Part shown: positions 12,311-24,822 of the stretch, one piece after another
How the letters are laid out: each line of letters starts with the position of its first letter
Numbering within the stretch: the stretch's first letter is position 1
NCBI GenBank assembly: GCA_963693315.1
Contig: OY856187.1
Span: 112,693,746 to 112,757,745 of the forward strand
DNA from: Diogma glabrata
Lineage: Eukaryota; Arthropoda; Insecta; Diptera; Cylindrotomidae
DNA: 64,000 nucleotides
Direction of reading: 5' to 3'
Notes under the pieces: generated by a model
Databases searched by the model: none
What the model was told of the DNA's origin: nothing
The model's input: the letters and a program-made list of their open reading frames with translations, nothing else
Program-made: the position numbers and the translations under genes

Positions 12311-12890
12311 ATGCATCTTTTTCCAAAGTGTCATCAAAATTCATTTACGAACGAATGTTGTATACTCCCAACAAACATAAGAAACATGGTGGAAAAAAAT
12401 ACCTGTTGTATGGTGGACCCCCCAACCCTTTATCCAATGTAATCCAAAAACTGATAGAATCTTTCTCATGTTACTTGAAAGATTTTTCCAACGTTTCATG
12501 AAAATCAAACGGTAATTGTAGGCTACAGTAGGGATTATCACTTGAAAAAAAAAATATTTTAACCGGAAGGGACAAACCGGAAGTTTGTATGCAGAAATAT
12601 TGGAAACAGTACTAAAACATTATGTAGAAGTTATTTTAGATTTAAACTTAGAGGTGTTCGGGAGACCGCCCGCCATTTTGTTCAAATTCAAAATGAATCC
12701 AGATCTTCCATTTTCAAATGAACCTGGATCATTTGCCAAAGTTTCATCGATATCCTATGCAGGAATGTCACGCAAAACCACCCACCCACCCACACAGACG
12801 TACGATAGAGAATGGAAGAAAAAACAAAATTTGGGGTATGTAAGATTTGTTTTTTCTCGATAGATTGCATTACTTAGAATTGTGGTGATG
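12311..12890 (+). repeat. family X repeat, copy B, right part and tail
   Basis: The sequence resumes with GCATCTTTTTCCAAAGTGTC, continuous with the copy interrupted at 8755. It contains a module with CCGGAAGGGACAAACCGGAA (12563) and ends with the family tail TTGGGGTATGTAAGATTTG and TCGATAGATTGCATTACTT (12831-12875). The same tail ends copies D and E. Open frames here are not conserved between copies. Confidence 0.75.
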
Positions 12891-15800
12891 TAAAAATCAC
12901 TTATCTAAATACTAACAAAAACACAAACTTAATCAGACGAATTTTCTGATGTTGAATTTCAGTTTTTATATTGGTATATTACCAGCACAATTCATGGCAC
13001 AGGCAAGTTTTTTCAAAGTCGGCATAATCCTTGTAGTAAACAAAACCAGTTAGTTTTGACTTTAATGATGTAGCATTAGGATGATTCATCTGTCTGGTAA
13101 CATGCTTTTTCTAATCTACGGGCTTCGTATTTATATGCCAGTTAGGTTTGATACGACAGATATCAACTTTGATTTTGGAATAATATTAGTATAATAGAAA
13201 ACACTATACTTACCTTTTCTAATTGTAAAATTTGGTCAATTTTAAACGTAAACACACAATCACTAATTTTCAGTGATTGGTTTTAACACTGGTGATTGGT
13301 ACAAGTAGGTCACTCCACTTTTCAACATTCTCAATTTGAAATAAAAACATATCTATATTTATTTATATTTTGAAATAATTTTTAAATTTTGTTTATTATT
13401 TTTTTTCATTTTTCATATATTTTATCAATTTTTGTTTTTTATAAATAATTTTTCAATTAATTTAATATTTTATTTAATAGTAATTAATGATAATTTTAAT
13501 TATAATTTTTCTTTAATAACAAAAAAAAATTTGTTTTTTGATATATACTTATTTACAATCAGATTCAAAAACAAAAGAAAGGAAAAATTTTTTAATAAAA
13601 ATTTTATTTATTTATAATATATTATTTATTATTAGTATTTTTTGTTTATAGTATTTACTCATTTCAGTTCAGTTTCATTTTGTTAAACTTTTTACAAATA
13701 TATTTATTTATTTTCAATAGTTATTCGTGTTTTTTTTTTCATTTTATATTTTTTTGTAAAAGAAGAAAATTAATTTTAATAATTTTTAATGAATAATCGA
13801 GAATAGTTTTAATGTTATTTTATTTATTTTATATGATGATAATGAAATAAAAAATTGACCATGAATGAAATAAGATATGTTTTTTTGTTATCGATAAATG
13901 CAATTTTACAGAATTGAAATAAATTTGAAGATTTAAAATAAAAAAGCTTAAAATTAAAGAAATATGCAATGTCCGTATAATATAAAAATTACATAAAAGC
14001 GTAAATAAGCGTATTTTTAATTTTTTTTTAAATATTTCCTTTGTCGAAAAGAATTTTTGAACTTATTGAAAACAATTTTTGTTGAGTTTTAATTAAAATA
14101 ACAAAAAAAACCTTTTAATTTTTATTCTTTTATGAATAAAGAATTCAAACAAAAAACTTTACATAAAAAAAATATTATAAGAAAAATATTAAAAAATAAA
14201 AATTAAATTTAAACTTGGATACCAAGAAATTCTTGTTTTTATTTACATATAGATAGATAGTCCAGTTCGGATGGAAATAGATTTTATTGCGTGTAGGGAA
14301 ATACGATAAACGAGGAAAATATATTTTCCTAAATTTAATCAAATTCCTCATAAAATAATAAACGGTTTGGGAATTTTCGTCTACATTTTACGTTCTGTTT
14401 GGTTCAATTTTTTTTTTTGTTTCAAGTTCATTCAACAGAATAATTTGTACAAAAATAATATCTATTTAAATATGAGATAAAAAGTTTTGTTTTTATGTAA
14501 ACAGAAAAGATAAAAAATAATGGGATTGGGAAAAACTAGAAATTGCAAAGTGTTTCTTCATAACTTTCTTTCTAACAGTTTGTTGTTATTGAGTTTTATG
14601 TTTATATGACACATGCAAGGTTATTTGAAGAAAACATGGGCGACATAGGAATAATTATTTCACATGGTGGTTTTGTTTTGAGTTTATGATTTAATTGATT
14701 GATTTAATTATTCCCATAACAGAAAACCCAACAAAAAAATTCCTTAACCATATTTTCATCGCATTTCCCCCTGCATAAATCCAACAAAATTAAATAAAAC
14801 ATTTCCATCTTTCAAACTCTATCAACAAATAAAATTATTTTTTTTTAACAAATAAATTTAATTTGAGAATTATTTAATCTATTTCTAAAAAGAAAAATCT
14901 ACAAATTATTATCATAGTTATATTATTAATTAAAAATAAAACAAATTAAAAATTTAAATGCAATTTAATTAAAAGCTAATATCACGTTTTTATGAGGAAA
15001 ATTATTTTAGATAGTATTTTTGTTGTTGTATTTTAAAGAGAATAATTTGTTTTTTTATAAGTATTTTACAAAAAAGCTCTTTAAAAGCTTTTATTATTAT
15101 ACAAGATATTTTTTAAATTTTACATTGAGTGTGTGTCTTGATTGTTATATTGATTAAAAAAAATAATTGACAAATTTCACCTGATAATTATTGTTCACCC
15201 TACTTTTCTATTTTAAAATGCCCTTATTTTATTCCGAGCTATAATTGGTTTAACCGTCGAAATTCAACCAACATGAAACTTTAATTTTAATTTTTTTAAA
15301 AAAGGGGACAGTATTGGTTGTTGACAAATTAGTTCACAAACGTAAAAATTTATTTACATAAAAGCATGAAATCCAGATGAAATTGTTTTCTATTATTATA
15401 GTATGATTGTTGCCTCGATAAAGAGTGAGCGGATATTATTTTAAGTTTGGAAAAAAAAAAAGAAATTGTCATTGTGGTTTCAATTATCAACGCATGGACG
15501 AATTTTAATGAATAATAAGTGAACGCCTCTCTTTGTTACTTCTTAAGAATTTTTATGAAAATACACAAAAATTACTTTTATAACAACCCAAATAAAAAAA
15601 TATTCATTAAAATTAAAATTATGTATGAATAAATCTTTATAAATAAATTTCTATTTTTTTAATTATATTCTTAACTAATTAAACTTACAATAATTATTTC
15701 CTTCTATTTGCATTACAAAACAATCAATTTTGTTTTTAATGCAAAAAGTTACATTGTGTGACTGTGATTGATTTTAATTATTTTTTCTTTTGTATTTGTC

Positions 15801-16914
15801 AAATCGGAAATAAGTATAATTATTTGAATTAACTAAGAATTAAATCAGTGAATTAAGAAACAATTACCGGTTTAATTATTGTATAATGTTAATTTTATTT
15901 TATTCGAAGAAAATAAATTCTATAAATAATTTGTTTGGGAGTCGAAATTTGTGGTTGAGGAAATAATTAAGGCAATGTTATTTCTGTTAGAACAACATAA
16001 ATTTAAGAAAAATGTTATAAAATACTGGATATTTATGGAATAATTTTGTTTTGGGCAACTAAAACGTAGAACGTTCTACTAAAACGTAGAACAAATCGAA
16101 CAACGAACCAAAACTATGGTGCGTTCCTTTGGATATGAATTACTTTCATTGTTTCGACTTTGCATGATTTTTAGGTCCTCAAATATTTGAACAGTTTTTA
16201 GAACAGAATGTAAAAATCCGAAACAGAGGATAAGATAGCAGATGCTATAACATTAACTATCATGAAGGTCAAGGAAATTGAATTTTGGACACATTACCTA
16301 TGTTCTTTTGGATCTCTAGGTTCTCTGTCACATCTAAATGTTCATCTAGAACTAGAAGCGACCTCGAAAACGATAAATCATGATACGAAAGCGTAAAAAC
16401 ATATGAGTATTGACTCTGCAATAAATAATAACAACAACAACAGCAACAACAATAGCACTCACGAAACCGGAGCCCGATTTATACATGGACGAACCTGAGT
16501 CTAATGCCATATTTGGGAATAAAATATTTTTTTAAAGTAATTTTCTCTAAAAGAATGGAGTAAAGAAGTAATATAAGGAGCGTTTTAAAACCTGATTTAT
16601 ACATATATGATTCAATATATTTTCTCCGAAAAGCGACGCCTCGGTCACGTGAGCTAAACATATATTTTGTAACAAATATTCCTATACAAATATTTTAGGA
16701 TCATCTACATTTTTTAAAACAAATGCCATGTCGTTGTAAAACATAAACAAGGCAATGTTTATAAACACACTAGGAGCTTGCATTGTTTGGTGATCTCCAT
16801 TTCTCGCCTAATTGGTGCGATCCAACAACATCATGTTTTAATTTTTTTGGTATAGCGATTACAAGTTTTCATTTTTTTTATCTGAAGTTTTTTAACCAAA
16901 CGCAATCAAACAAA
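12891..16914. other. very AT-rich intergenic DNA, no gene seen
   Basis: Four kilobases dominated by A and T runs. The only open frame of note (13432-13617) is low-complexity and I reject it. A short CAA-rich run lies at about 16430-16455 (AACAACAACAACAGCAACAA). I see no tRNA, no conserved coding block and no clear repeat boundary. Confidence 0.5.
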
Positions 16915-17560
16915 AATTTCAAAGCTAATTTAGTGAATATCCCAACTACCTAGCATTATGTAAGGTCTCAACTCTGGGCCGGATACGACTTTCCCTACCA
17001 CTGGCAGGGACCGGATCAGGTACCCTGAACAGTCACAGGAATTTTACTTCAAAAACCAGATCAGGACTATATCGGTTACTGTATCGAATACGGCATTAAC
17101 TCTTACATACATTACAAAATGTTCTAATTTTTGTAAATACGTTATTTTCAAAATGTCCAATAAATTCGTATATTAAAATATTCCGACTTGATACTAACAA
17201 ATATGCAGTCGTAACGCAATCACTATTCTCAGTCTTTAAGCCGAGAAGCGATAATTAAAGTATGTGTATGCGTTATTTTGCAAACTATGTATATCAAAAA
17301 TGGATATACTTAACTCTAGTGAATTTTAACCAAATGAAATTTATTCAAATAAAATACGGCTCAGATCAGAACAAATTAGGCAGACTTTATTTGGAGAATC
17401 CTGATCCGGGATGTACTACCAGGGTTGCGATATGTCCTCCAGTCCAGGCCGAATCATGACAAATAGTACATACCCTATTAGTGAAATCAGGTATAATTTT
17501 AGATAGGAGCCAGATGCAAATGCCCTATTAGGACTTGCCTTACAACACCCTACCCTGTTA
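16915..17560 (+). repeat. GC-richer repeat with CCGGATCAGG motifs (copy 1)
   Basis: Islands of the type GGGCCGGATACGACTTTCCC, GGGACCGGATCAGG and AATCCTGATCCGGGATG stand out from the AT-rich surroundings. A second copy in opposite orientation lies at about 26170-26870. Shared landmarks include CCTAGCATTATGTAAG with its complement near 26800, and GTGAATTTTAACCAAATGAA with its complement near 26465. No protein is evident. It is probably a nonautonomous mobile element. Confidence 0.65.
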
Positions 17561-18554
17561 AGTCCCTTATTATAACTACGCATGCTTGGAAAAAATGTTA
17601 TTCAGAATGTTAATCACATAAAAGCAGTCAATTATTATTAGAACTTATTGTGAATTTATGAGATAAATTACATTTACCAAGATTCATTACATCGATTAAG
17701 ATTCTAAAGCAGGTTTTGAGACATTAGGGAAGAATAAAATGGCAAACAAAATTATACCTTTACAGGATTTAATATTTTAATATATCCTTTCTGTCAACCA
17801 ATAAACCAAACTATGATTTTCCTATGATTTCCGACATATGCCTTTCAATATTCAAGTGAATTTTTATATACACTAGCCACAAATATCGTTGATATACAAA
17901 CTAACATACCGACAGCAAACAATAACGTTACAACAGATCTTACACCGACAACAGGTATAGGTTCTTCCATACACTTAAAACGTAGTAATGTGACGTAAAC
18001 TCTACCAAAAACCTTTCGAATACTTTGAAAATTATAATTCTTGTGCTTTGAAAGTTCTTTCAAGTAAAATAATGAATTGTCACATCATCAAGGTTTGCTG
18101 GCAACATTCAATTGGAAATATGCCAAATAATGCAAATTTAATTCACTTAGATTCACTCCAGTTGACTATGAAAAAAGTCCGAGCGGCAAGATGTCCGCTA
18201 GAAATAGGTAGACTTCGAGATCAGACAGTTTTGTGTACAAGTAGAATCTAATGTATCCGATTAGTTTAATTACAAACAGGTATCGAACAAATTTTAATAA
18301 GAAAATTATAGCTACATATAAGCAAAACTACATCTATCCAATTTTGCAACAATCAAATATCAAATCTACCACAGAACATATGTGTGACAATTCACGACAC
18401 TATATGAAAAACACACGACAAACATACTCTATATCATGTGTCGTGCAATTAATGCAAAATAGTTTATTTCTAAGAAAAAAATATTAATTTTTTCTATTCA
18501 AATTATTTTATTTTTTTTTTCATTGACTGTTATAACACATTTTTAAAAAAAGAT
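17561..18554. other. no gene supported
   Basis: Short open frames occur on both strands (17845-18063 minus, 18048-18251 and 18251-18487 plus). None has a recognisable domain. The minus frame has one hydrophobic stretch (roughly residues 45-65) but no homology I can name. Confidence 0.35.
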
Positions 18555-18940
18555 TTTTGATCTGGCTCCACACCGTTTTTTGATCTGGCTCTGACCGTGA
18601 GTGTGCCGGTTGATTCAAACGCATTTTGTGTTTTACAAGCTTTTTTGTTGGAGCCGCTCACTCACTAACCTCTAACTGCAGAGGTCTATATTTAGAATAA
18701 ATTGATAAAAAAGATTCCAAAGATTCTAAATTTGTTAATTTTTTTTAAATATTAGTATCCGAACGGCCGTTATAACGGTTTTAAAATATCAATTTTTTTT
18801 AGAAAAAAGCCTCTAGTGTCTTAACCACGAGTCGGATTTTGCTGATTCACGAACTTGTCTAAGATATTAATAGAACACACATGTACAGACATTTTTTTTT
18901 ATTTACCTCAACAAGTACGACCGTGAGAGTACCGGTCGTT
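18555..18940. repeat. short direct repeats: GATCTGGCTC and GACCGTGAG-GT-CCGGT
   Basis: TTTTTGATCTGGCTC occurs twice within 40 bp (18555-18593). GACCGTGAGTGTGCCGGTTG (18593) and GACCGTGAGAGTACCGGTCG (18919) are near-identical 20-mers 326 bp apart. They probably mark the inner or terminal repeats of an old element. No coding sequence is visible. Confidence 0.45.
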
Positions 18941-19739
18941 TTCGTTATATCTCATATCGTTTATATCGTTTATATAAATTTTTGTTTTTGTTTTTTCGTC
19001 TCCGCTTATCATATATAGTCGTTTGGCACCAAAATTTTCCGAAATTCCGAGATGAGACACATTCTAATAGGTAGATTTTATATGAAATCTACCTAAAAAT
19101 CGAAGCTATAAGTTGAAAAAAGAGAACAATTTAAAATTGGCTGAGTCACACTTTCATGCCATCAACAATAACCGTCAATTCGATAATGTTTCAATGGAAA
19201 TGGTGGTAAAAATGGAAGAGATATCAGAAGTTTGACTTTCAATGTTGTTTACTTTATAGTTTATTGCTTACACTACAAACCCATTTTATTGTGGTTATAT
19301 ATTTTAATCAACTGACAATCGACCTCAAAGACAAAACTAAATCAAAGCCTTTGAAAATTTTAGTCATTAAACAGTCAGCTTGTATATGTAACATTTTTTT
19401 ACAAGCGATGCATTTGTTACAGAAAAACATGATTGAGATATACCTCGCGATGAGCTGTTCACTTATTGAAGTCAGACAGTGAATACTTTAAACGTATTTT
19501 GAGTTTTTAAACGAAGCTTATTTATTATTATTCGTATTTTCTTCAGAAAATTTTCAAAAAAATGTTTGCTTATTCTTTATATTCAAATCTGTATTCACAA
19601 ATAAAAAAAACAATAGCCGTCTGTTACCATGTCCACAAGAGGAGCTACTGCATATGATTTCTTTTTGATTAAGGCTGCGTTACTCGTTCATACAAAAGTT
19701 ATAGTTCTAAAGTGGAACACACGATTTAAAGCTTTAGTA
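18941..19739. other. no gene seen
   Basis: AT-rich sequence. The frame at 19264-19482 has no recognisable domain. Confidence 0.35.
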
Positions 19740-19949
19740 AATAGTACATTATGATGCAAGGACGTAAAGCTAAAGATTTTAGACGTATGTGGAGTTACCA
19801 CCCACGTTAAGTCCAAAATAGCTTACGTCCGTGCGTCATATACTATTTTTTATTCGTCGCAAGCAAAATATTCAAAAAAAATTATTATTCTAAATCAACA
19901 TTATAAATTTGCATAAATTTTGAAATAACAATATGTTGAACAAGTAACC
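19740..19949 (+). repeat. hairpin-forming repeat, copy 1 (other copy at 22546-22780)
   Basis: Contains GACGTAAAGCTAAAGATTTT and, further on, GTCCAAAATAGCTTACGTCC, which form an imperfect stem. The segment ends with CGTGCGTCATATACTATTTT. The same order recurs from 22546. Confidence 0.6.
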
Positions 19950-20041
19950 TTTGAATAATAAGACTGAATCTAACAAAATATGATGTGCAATTTATGAAAT
20001 TTTTTCTTATCCACACAATTGTCGATCGATCTAGTTTCGAG

Positions 20042-21200
20042 TAGTGTTTGCAATCTTGGTATCCGGGTCCCCGGATACCCGGGTATTTAAGAAGATTTTT
20101 CGGGTATTTAATATCCGGATATTTTGGTCGAGTACCCGAACAACAAAAGGTCCAGTTTTTTCTCAATAAAATTTACAAAATAAAATTCAGCTCATTCTCT
20201 TTTTGCAAATTTGAATTATTCTTTATGCTAGTTGTTGACAAATGATTCTATTCTAACCATACAAATTGCAATATGTCAATAAATATTAAACCAACCACAT
20301 CCGTAAACATTAAACTGTCCTCTAGTTAATTATTATTGTTACGATTGTTATTACGAAAACAACAGAAAAACGACAAAGAACACATAGTAAAATTTATGGA
20401 ATTTTAGTTCTTATTAAAATTAAAATTAAGTCATAAAAATTAAGGATCTTCATCGGTTATTTGTTTATATTTAGTTTAAAATAGAAACGGTAAATATATT
20501 ATGATAAGTTTTTATTTAAGATTTAAGCTAATAATTAAAATAAGTGTCATCGAAAGTTTGGAACCAGTTCCAGAAAATGCCATCAGATAAATCTCGGTGC
20601 CACGTAGTTGAGTTGGATGCGCACGAATAATTTCAACTAAATGTGGAAATACGTCAGCAATGAAAAATCAAATCGGATAATGATGCGGCTAATTATAATA
20701 TTGAAAATTTACGGCTACAAGAATGTATTGCTGTCTACACAAGATCTACTATAGATAACAGTGGTACTACGGTTGATAAAGAGCTGAAAATGTTGTATGT
20801 AAATAAAGGAAACCGAAAAAAATGATAGGAAATTTAAATCAATCGTTATTGACCGTGAAGCCAACATCCACTTTATCGGAGCGGGTTTTTTCTATTGTAG
20901 GAATTTAAAAAAAAAAATACGAAATCGGATGCGTACAGCTACCCTAAATCATAGAGAAATAATAATTATTATTTGTCTATGCCATATTATTGTCTAGACA
21001 ATAATAATTAATATTTGTCTATGCCTAAATGCTTTAATATTTTTGAAATATTATTTTACAATTAAAAAATGATCAATTTTTAGTTTACTACTGTGAGGTT
21101 TTTTTATTGTTTTTCATTTTTTAATTTTTTTATAACTACCCGGGTTATCCGGGTAATTTGGAAAATACTAATCGAGTAACCGGGTAATTTGAAATCACTA
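20042..21200 (+). mobile_element. 1159-bp hAT element with 8-bp target-site duplication
   Basis: The element starts TAGTGTTTGCAA and ends TTTGAAATCACTA, whose complement is TAGTGATTTCAAA, a typical hAT terminal repeat. The 8 bp GTTTCGAG flank it on both sides (20034-20041 and 21201-21208), the expected hAT duplication length. Subterminal sequence is rich in CCGGATACCCGGGTA-like words at both ends. It lies inside a palindrome-ended repeat, so it is the younger insertion. Much of the transposase has been lost. Confidence 0.9.
20820..20995 (+). pseudogene. hAT transposase C-terminal dimerisation remnant
   Basis: One plus-strand frame reads STLSERVFSIVG, then one stop, then KIRNRM and TLNHRE followed by a hydrophobic run ending in CLC. 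This is the order of the conserved C-terminal dimerisation region of hAT transposases. The rest of the enzyme, including the BED zinc finger and the catalytic acidic residues, cannot be recognised. It is a dead remnant within the hAT element described above. Confidence 0.8.
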
Positions 21201-22310
21201 GTTTCGAGCCGATAAGAACTTTTTATTACACTTAAAAAAAAAGTACATCATTCTCATCAGGGCTAGCCGACAAGATACACTACCAAAAAAAAAAAATTAA
21301 CGCAATATAAATCAAAATTGGTCTACTGCTCTAGCGAAGTATGAAAACCAAAAAACTTTCATAAATATGTATTTATTAGATTCAGGTTTAGTCAATTTAT
21401 TTCTCTAGTTGAACACTATTGTTGTCAGTGTTGCCACTTCCCGAACTTCAAATAGTAGTATATTTTCCGAAAAAATAGTAGAAGAAAAGTAGTAGGAGAA
21501 GTTTTGGCTAAAATGGTAGAAAAATATCAACAGAACAATATTTATTTCCAATTTGTAATATTTACCATCACATATTTTTGATTTGTTTTACAAAATAATC
21601 TTAAGATCTTAAAAATTCAAAGTTAGAAAGAGATAAATTGAATTTTTTTAAATTTATTCATTTTTTAAGAACAAAATAAATGGTTTAAAACTAATATTTA
21701 TTATTAAAATTTGATCATTAACTTGATTTTTTTAGTTTCACCATCTAATTTGCAAAATTAAAAAGATCTTGGTGCGGTTCAAAAATTCTTTGGAATAGAA
21801 ATTTTAGAAAAGAAGTAGATTTGTTGAAATGCATAAAATAGTAGTAGATTTGGCTTTTTTTTAAAAAAGTCCAAAGTGGATAATTTTGAAGACAAATAGT
21901 AGTAGATCTACTACTATAGTAGTAGAAGTGGCAACGCTGATTGTTGTTATACTCTAACCAAGTTAGAATTGGATGACAAACTTGTATCGGCGAGAAGAAG
22001 ATGACCATCTTCACTTGTGTCTATCGACACATTATCTACGATTAATTTAATAAATTATTTGTGATATTACATCACTCCGATGGAAGTTATCCCATCATGA
22101 ATAATAAGACTAGATCTAACAAAATATGGTGTGCAATTTTTTTGCTATCCACACAATTTTCGATCGACTAGATCAATCGACAATTGTGTAAATAGCAAAA
22201 AAATTTCATAAATTGCACACCATATTTTGTTAGACTCCGTCTTATTATTCATGATGGGATAACTTCCATCGGAGTGATGTAATATCACAAATAATTTATT
22301 GAATTAAAAG

Positions 22311-23030
22311 TAACCTTTGAGCAAATATTTGTTATATTTTTCAAAATAATTGTATAACTATGGCAACAAAGAATAACAAATATTTTAATTGGATAAGGAA
22401 ATATGCTTTGATAAAACATCCTATTTTTTATAGAATTTAAACAAATACAAATGTTTTTTACTTTTTTGGATGTAACTATGACAACAAAATATATGGTTAA
22501 AAAGTGACACTTTACGGCCGCAAATCACTATAATATGCAGGCGAATAAAATAGTACATCATTATGATGCAAAGACGTAAAGCTAAAGATTTTGGACGTAT
22601 GTGGAGTTTACAAATCGAGACGCTAGCCGAGATTTGTACCCACATTAAGTCCAAAATAGCTTACGACCGTGCGTCATATACTATTTTTTATTCGCCGCTA
22701 GCAAAATATTTAAAATAAATTGTTTATCCTAAATCAAAGTTATAATTTTGCATAAATTTTGAGATGAAAATATGTACTATGAAAATATGAAAACTAGTAA
22801 CCTTTGACTAAATATTTGTTATTTTTTTTCAAAATAATTGTATAACTATGACAACAAATAATAACAATAATTTTAATTGGATAATGAAATTTTGAGTCTA
22901 AAGGTTGCTTTGATAAAAATTTCTGTGTTTTATAGAATTTAAACAAATACAAATTTTTTACTTTTTTGGACCTATGACAACAAAATATATGGTTAAAAAG
23001 TGACACTTTAATATGTAGGCGAATAAAAAA
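22311..23030 (+). repeat. tandem duplication of a 235-bp block, with hairpin repeat copy 2 between
   Basis: The block starting GTAACCTTTGAGCAAATATT (22312) and ending near AAAAAGTGACACTTTA (about 22515) recurs from 22795 to 23010 with small differences. Between them (22546-22780) is the second copy of the hairpin repeat seen at 19740. Minus-strand frames through both copies (22421-22654 and 22794-23006) share residues only because the DNA is duplicated. Confidence 0.7.
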
Positions 23031-24552
23031 TATATTTTACAATTTTGTTTTGTAATTTTTTGAGTAAGTAATAATCTTAAACTACCAATAACAAAAAAAG
23101 AGGACAAAAGATACGAAAACTAAAAAAAAGGACAAGTTTTCTAAATATGACAGAGGGCCAAAAAAGAGAAGTCCTCTTCAATAGAAGACGGATGGATGGT
23201 CACCTTAGCTTTTATCGAGTTGTTCGACATGATATCTCAAGTTCAACTCTAATGATTCACTTTAAATTTGGTGGAAATTTTCTTTGTACAGTAAAAGCCC
23301 GATTATCCGGCATTCAATTAAACGAATATTCAGTTAACCGGAATTTTAAATATGTTTCTCTTTCACGAGAAAAAATGTTTTTTTGTACGAGTAAGCCGTA
23401 AAATGCACCTTTTGCAATTCCGAATCACAATTCAACGTATTTCGATAATGTCAACAATATCAAAAAGTGAGATTTTTGACTGTTTTATTTTTCCGCACTG
23501 AGTTATTTTTTCGCACTGTTTCATTTCATAGAAAATTGTCTCAATGCTAAGTTGATAATAGAAATGTTTACTTATATATTAATATGAATGTTGGTTGTAA
23601 AAAATTTGGTTGCAGAATAATTTTGATTAATTGTGTTTTCGGAATTGCAAAAAACGTTGTGTGCATCTCGTTGCACAAATTGATATTTTCCGCACTTGTC
23701 GTATATTTGTCCAACTCGGCTTCGCCTCGTTGGACGAAATTACGACATTCAAAAATTGTTCCCTATTGAAATAACAATGCCAAAATTGAAATAACAATGC
23801 CTAAAGTTATTATTATTACTATTATTTCGAAAAACTACTTGGATAAAACAATTTTCTAAAAAAATAGTTGACTATTTTGTGTAAATATATTTTTGTTCTA
23901 TTTTGCGTCTAAAATAAAGCCATTTCGATACCCAAATGCGTATCGAAATGGCCTTCATTACGATACGCAAAGTTTTGTCTTTCAAGGTTGGTCACATTGG
24001 TCTTACAAACGTCAGTGAACATTAAAACGAATAATTATGTAAATAAAATTAATAAAAATATCTATATTAGTGTTAAATATTTTAATTAATTAAAATAATT
24101 AGTAATAATAACAAAATTTCAAATTGACTATTTTTTAATAAAATACACATTTTTTTAAATTTCAAGACAAAAAATGCAAAATAGAAAAACTAGTATAAAA
24201 AACTCGTTTCATAAGACGTTTTACCGCTCTTATCCTTTAGAAAACTCACCGCTCCGCGGGTCGTTTTCTAAACAGATTGCGTGCGATAAATTCGTCGATT
24301 ATGAAACTAGTTTCTTAATATACTATTTATTTATACACTCGTACAAAAAAACTCGTATGCAATTCGGGCATAAAGGCATCTTTTTTGTTTTCAGGTGATT
24401 GTTTCTCTCGGCTAACGCCTCGAGCAACAATATTACTCTGAAAAGATATACTTTACGCCGTTAATACATATATAGCTATTTTTGCTAAGCAATTCACAAG
24501 ATATATATTTTGCTTTAACTTTTGAATTATTTAAAATTCTAATATATTCTTA
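23031..24552. other. repeat fragments, no gene supported
   Basis: At 23288-23345 a stretch containing AAAGCCCGATTATCCGG and later AGTTAACCGG resembles one terminus of a pogo/Tigger-like element; the partner end was not found. At 23763-23802, ATTGAAATAACAATGCC occurs twice in tandem. At 23920-23955 ATTTCGATAC and its complement form a small hairpin. At 24190-24315 an imperfect inverted repeat joins AAACTCGTTTCATAA and TTATGAAACTAGTTT. Short open frames here have no recognisable domain. Confidence 0.4.
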
Positions 24553-24822
24553 GGGCCAGTTGTTTCATCTCCGATTAAATCAACGGTTTGGTTAAATCTC
24601 TGATAACCGGTGAAAAAATTAAAAACTAGTTGTTTCATGTAAAGTTAAGGTGATCTCTGATTAAATATTTAACTTAACCGTTACCGACCAAAAATGGCTA
24701 ATCAACTATTTAACCATTGATTATCTGTCATTATAATATATCTGCCAAACTGTAATTTTTATCTCGGTGGCTTTGTGAAATAAATAATTGTGCGCGAATT
24801 TTATTAAATAAATAAATTCAAA

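Larger units (their letters stand above)
19950..22310. mobile_element. palindrome-ended repeat, interrupted by a hAT element
   Basis: The left part (19950-20041) and the part after the hAT insertion (21201-22310) together match, in reverse orientation, the element at 50693-51290. Shared phrases include CATTCTCATCAGGGCTAGCC, CAAAATATG-TGTGCAATTT and CTTCACTTGTGTCTATCGAC. The right end is a palindrome at 22045-22310, with arms of about 125 bp meeting near 22172 and carrying CACTCCGATGGAAGTTATCC at both sides. The left end lacks the outermost 65 bp. The phrase AAGTAACCTTTGA borders both ends (19940-19952 and about 22307-22320). Confidence 0.65.

Noticed and set aside
13432..13617. 61-codon plus-strand frame
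   Set aside because: Composition (Phe, Asn, Ile, Lys, Tyr) is what translated AT-rich DNA gives by chance; no domain, and no start context of note.
23288..23345. Complete pogo/Tigger-like element
   Set aside because: Only one terminus-like sequence is visible; no matching second end or transposase was found.
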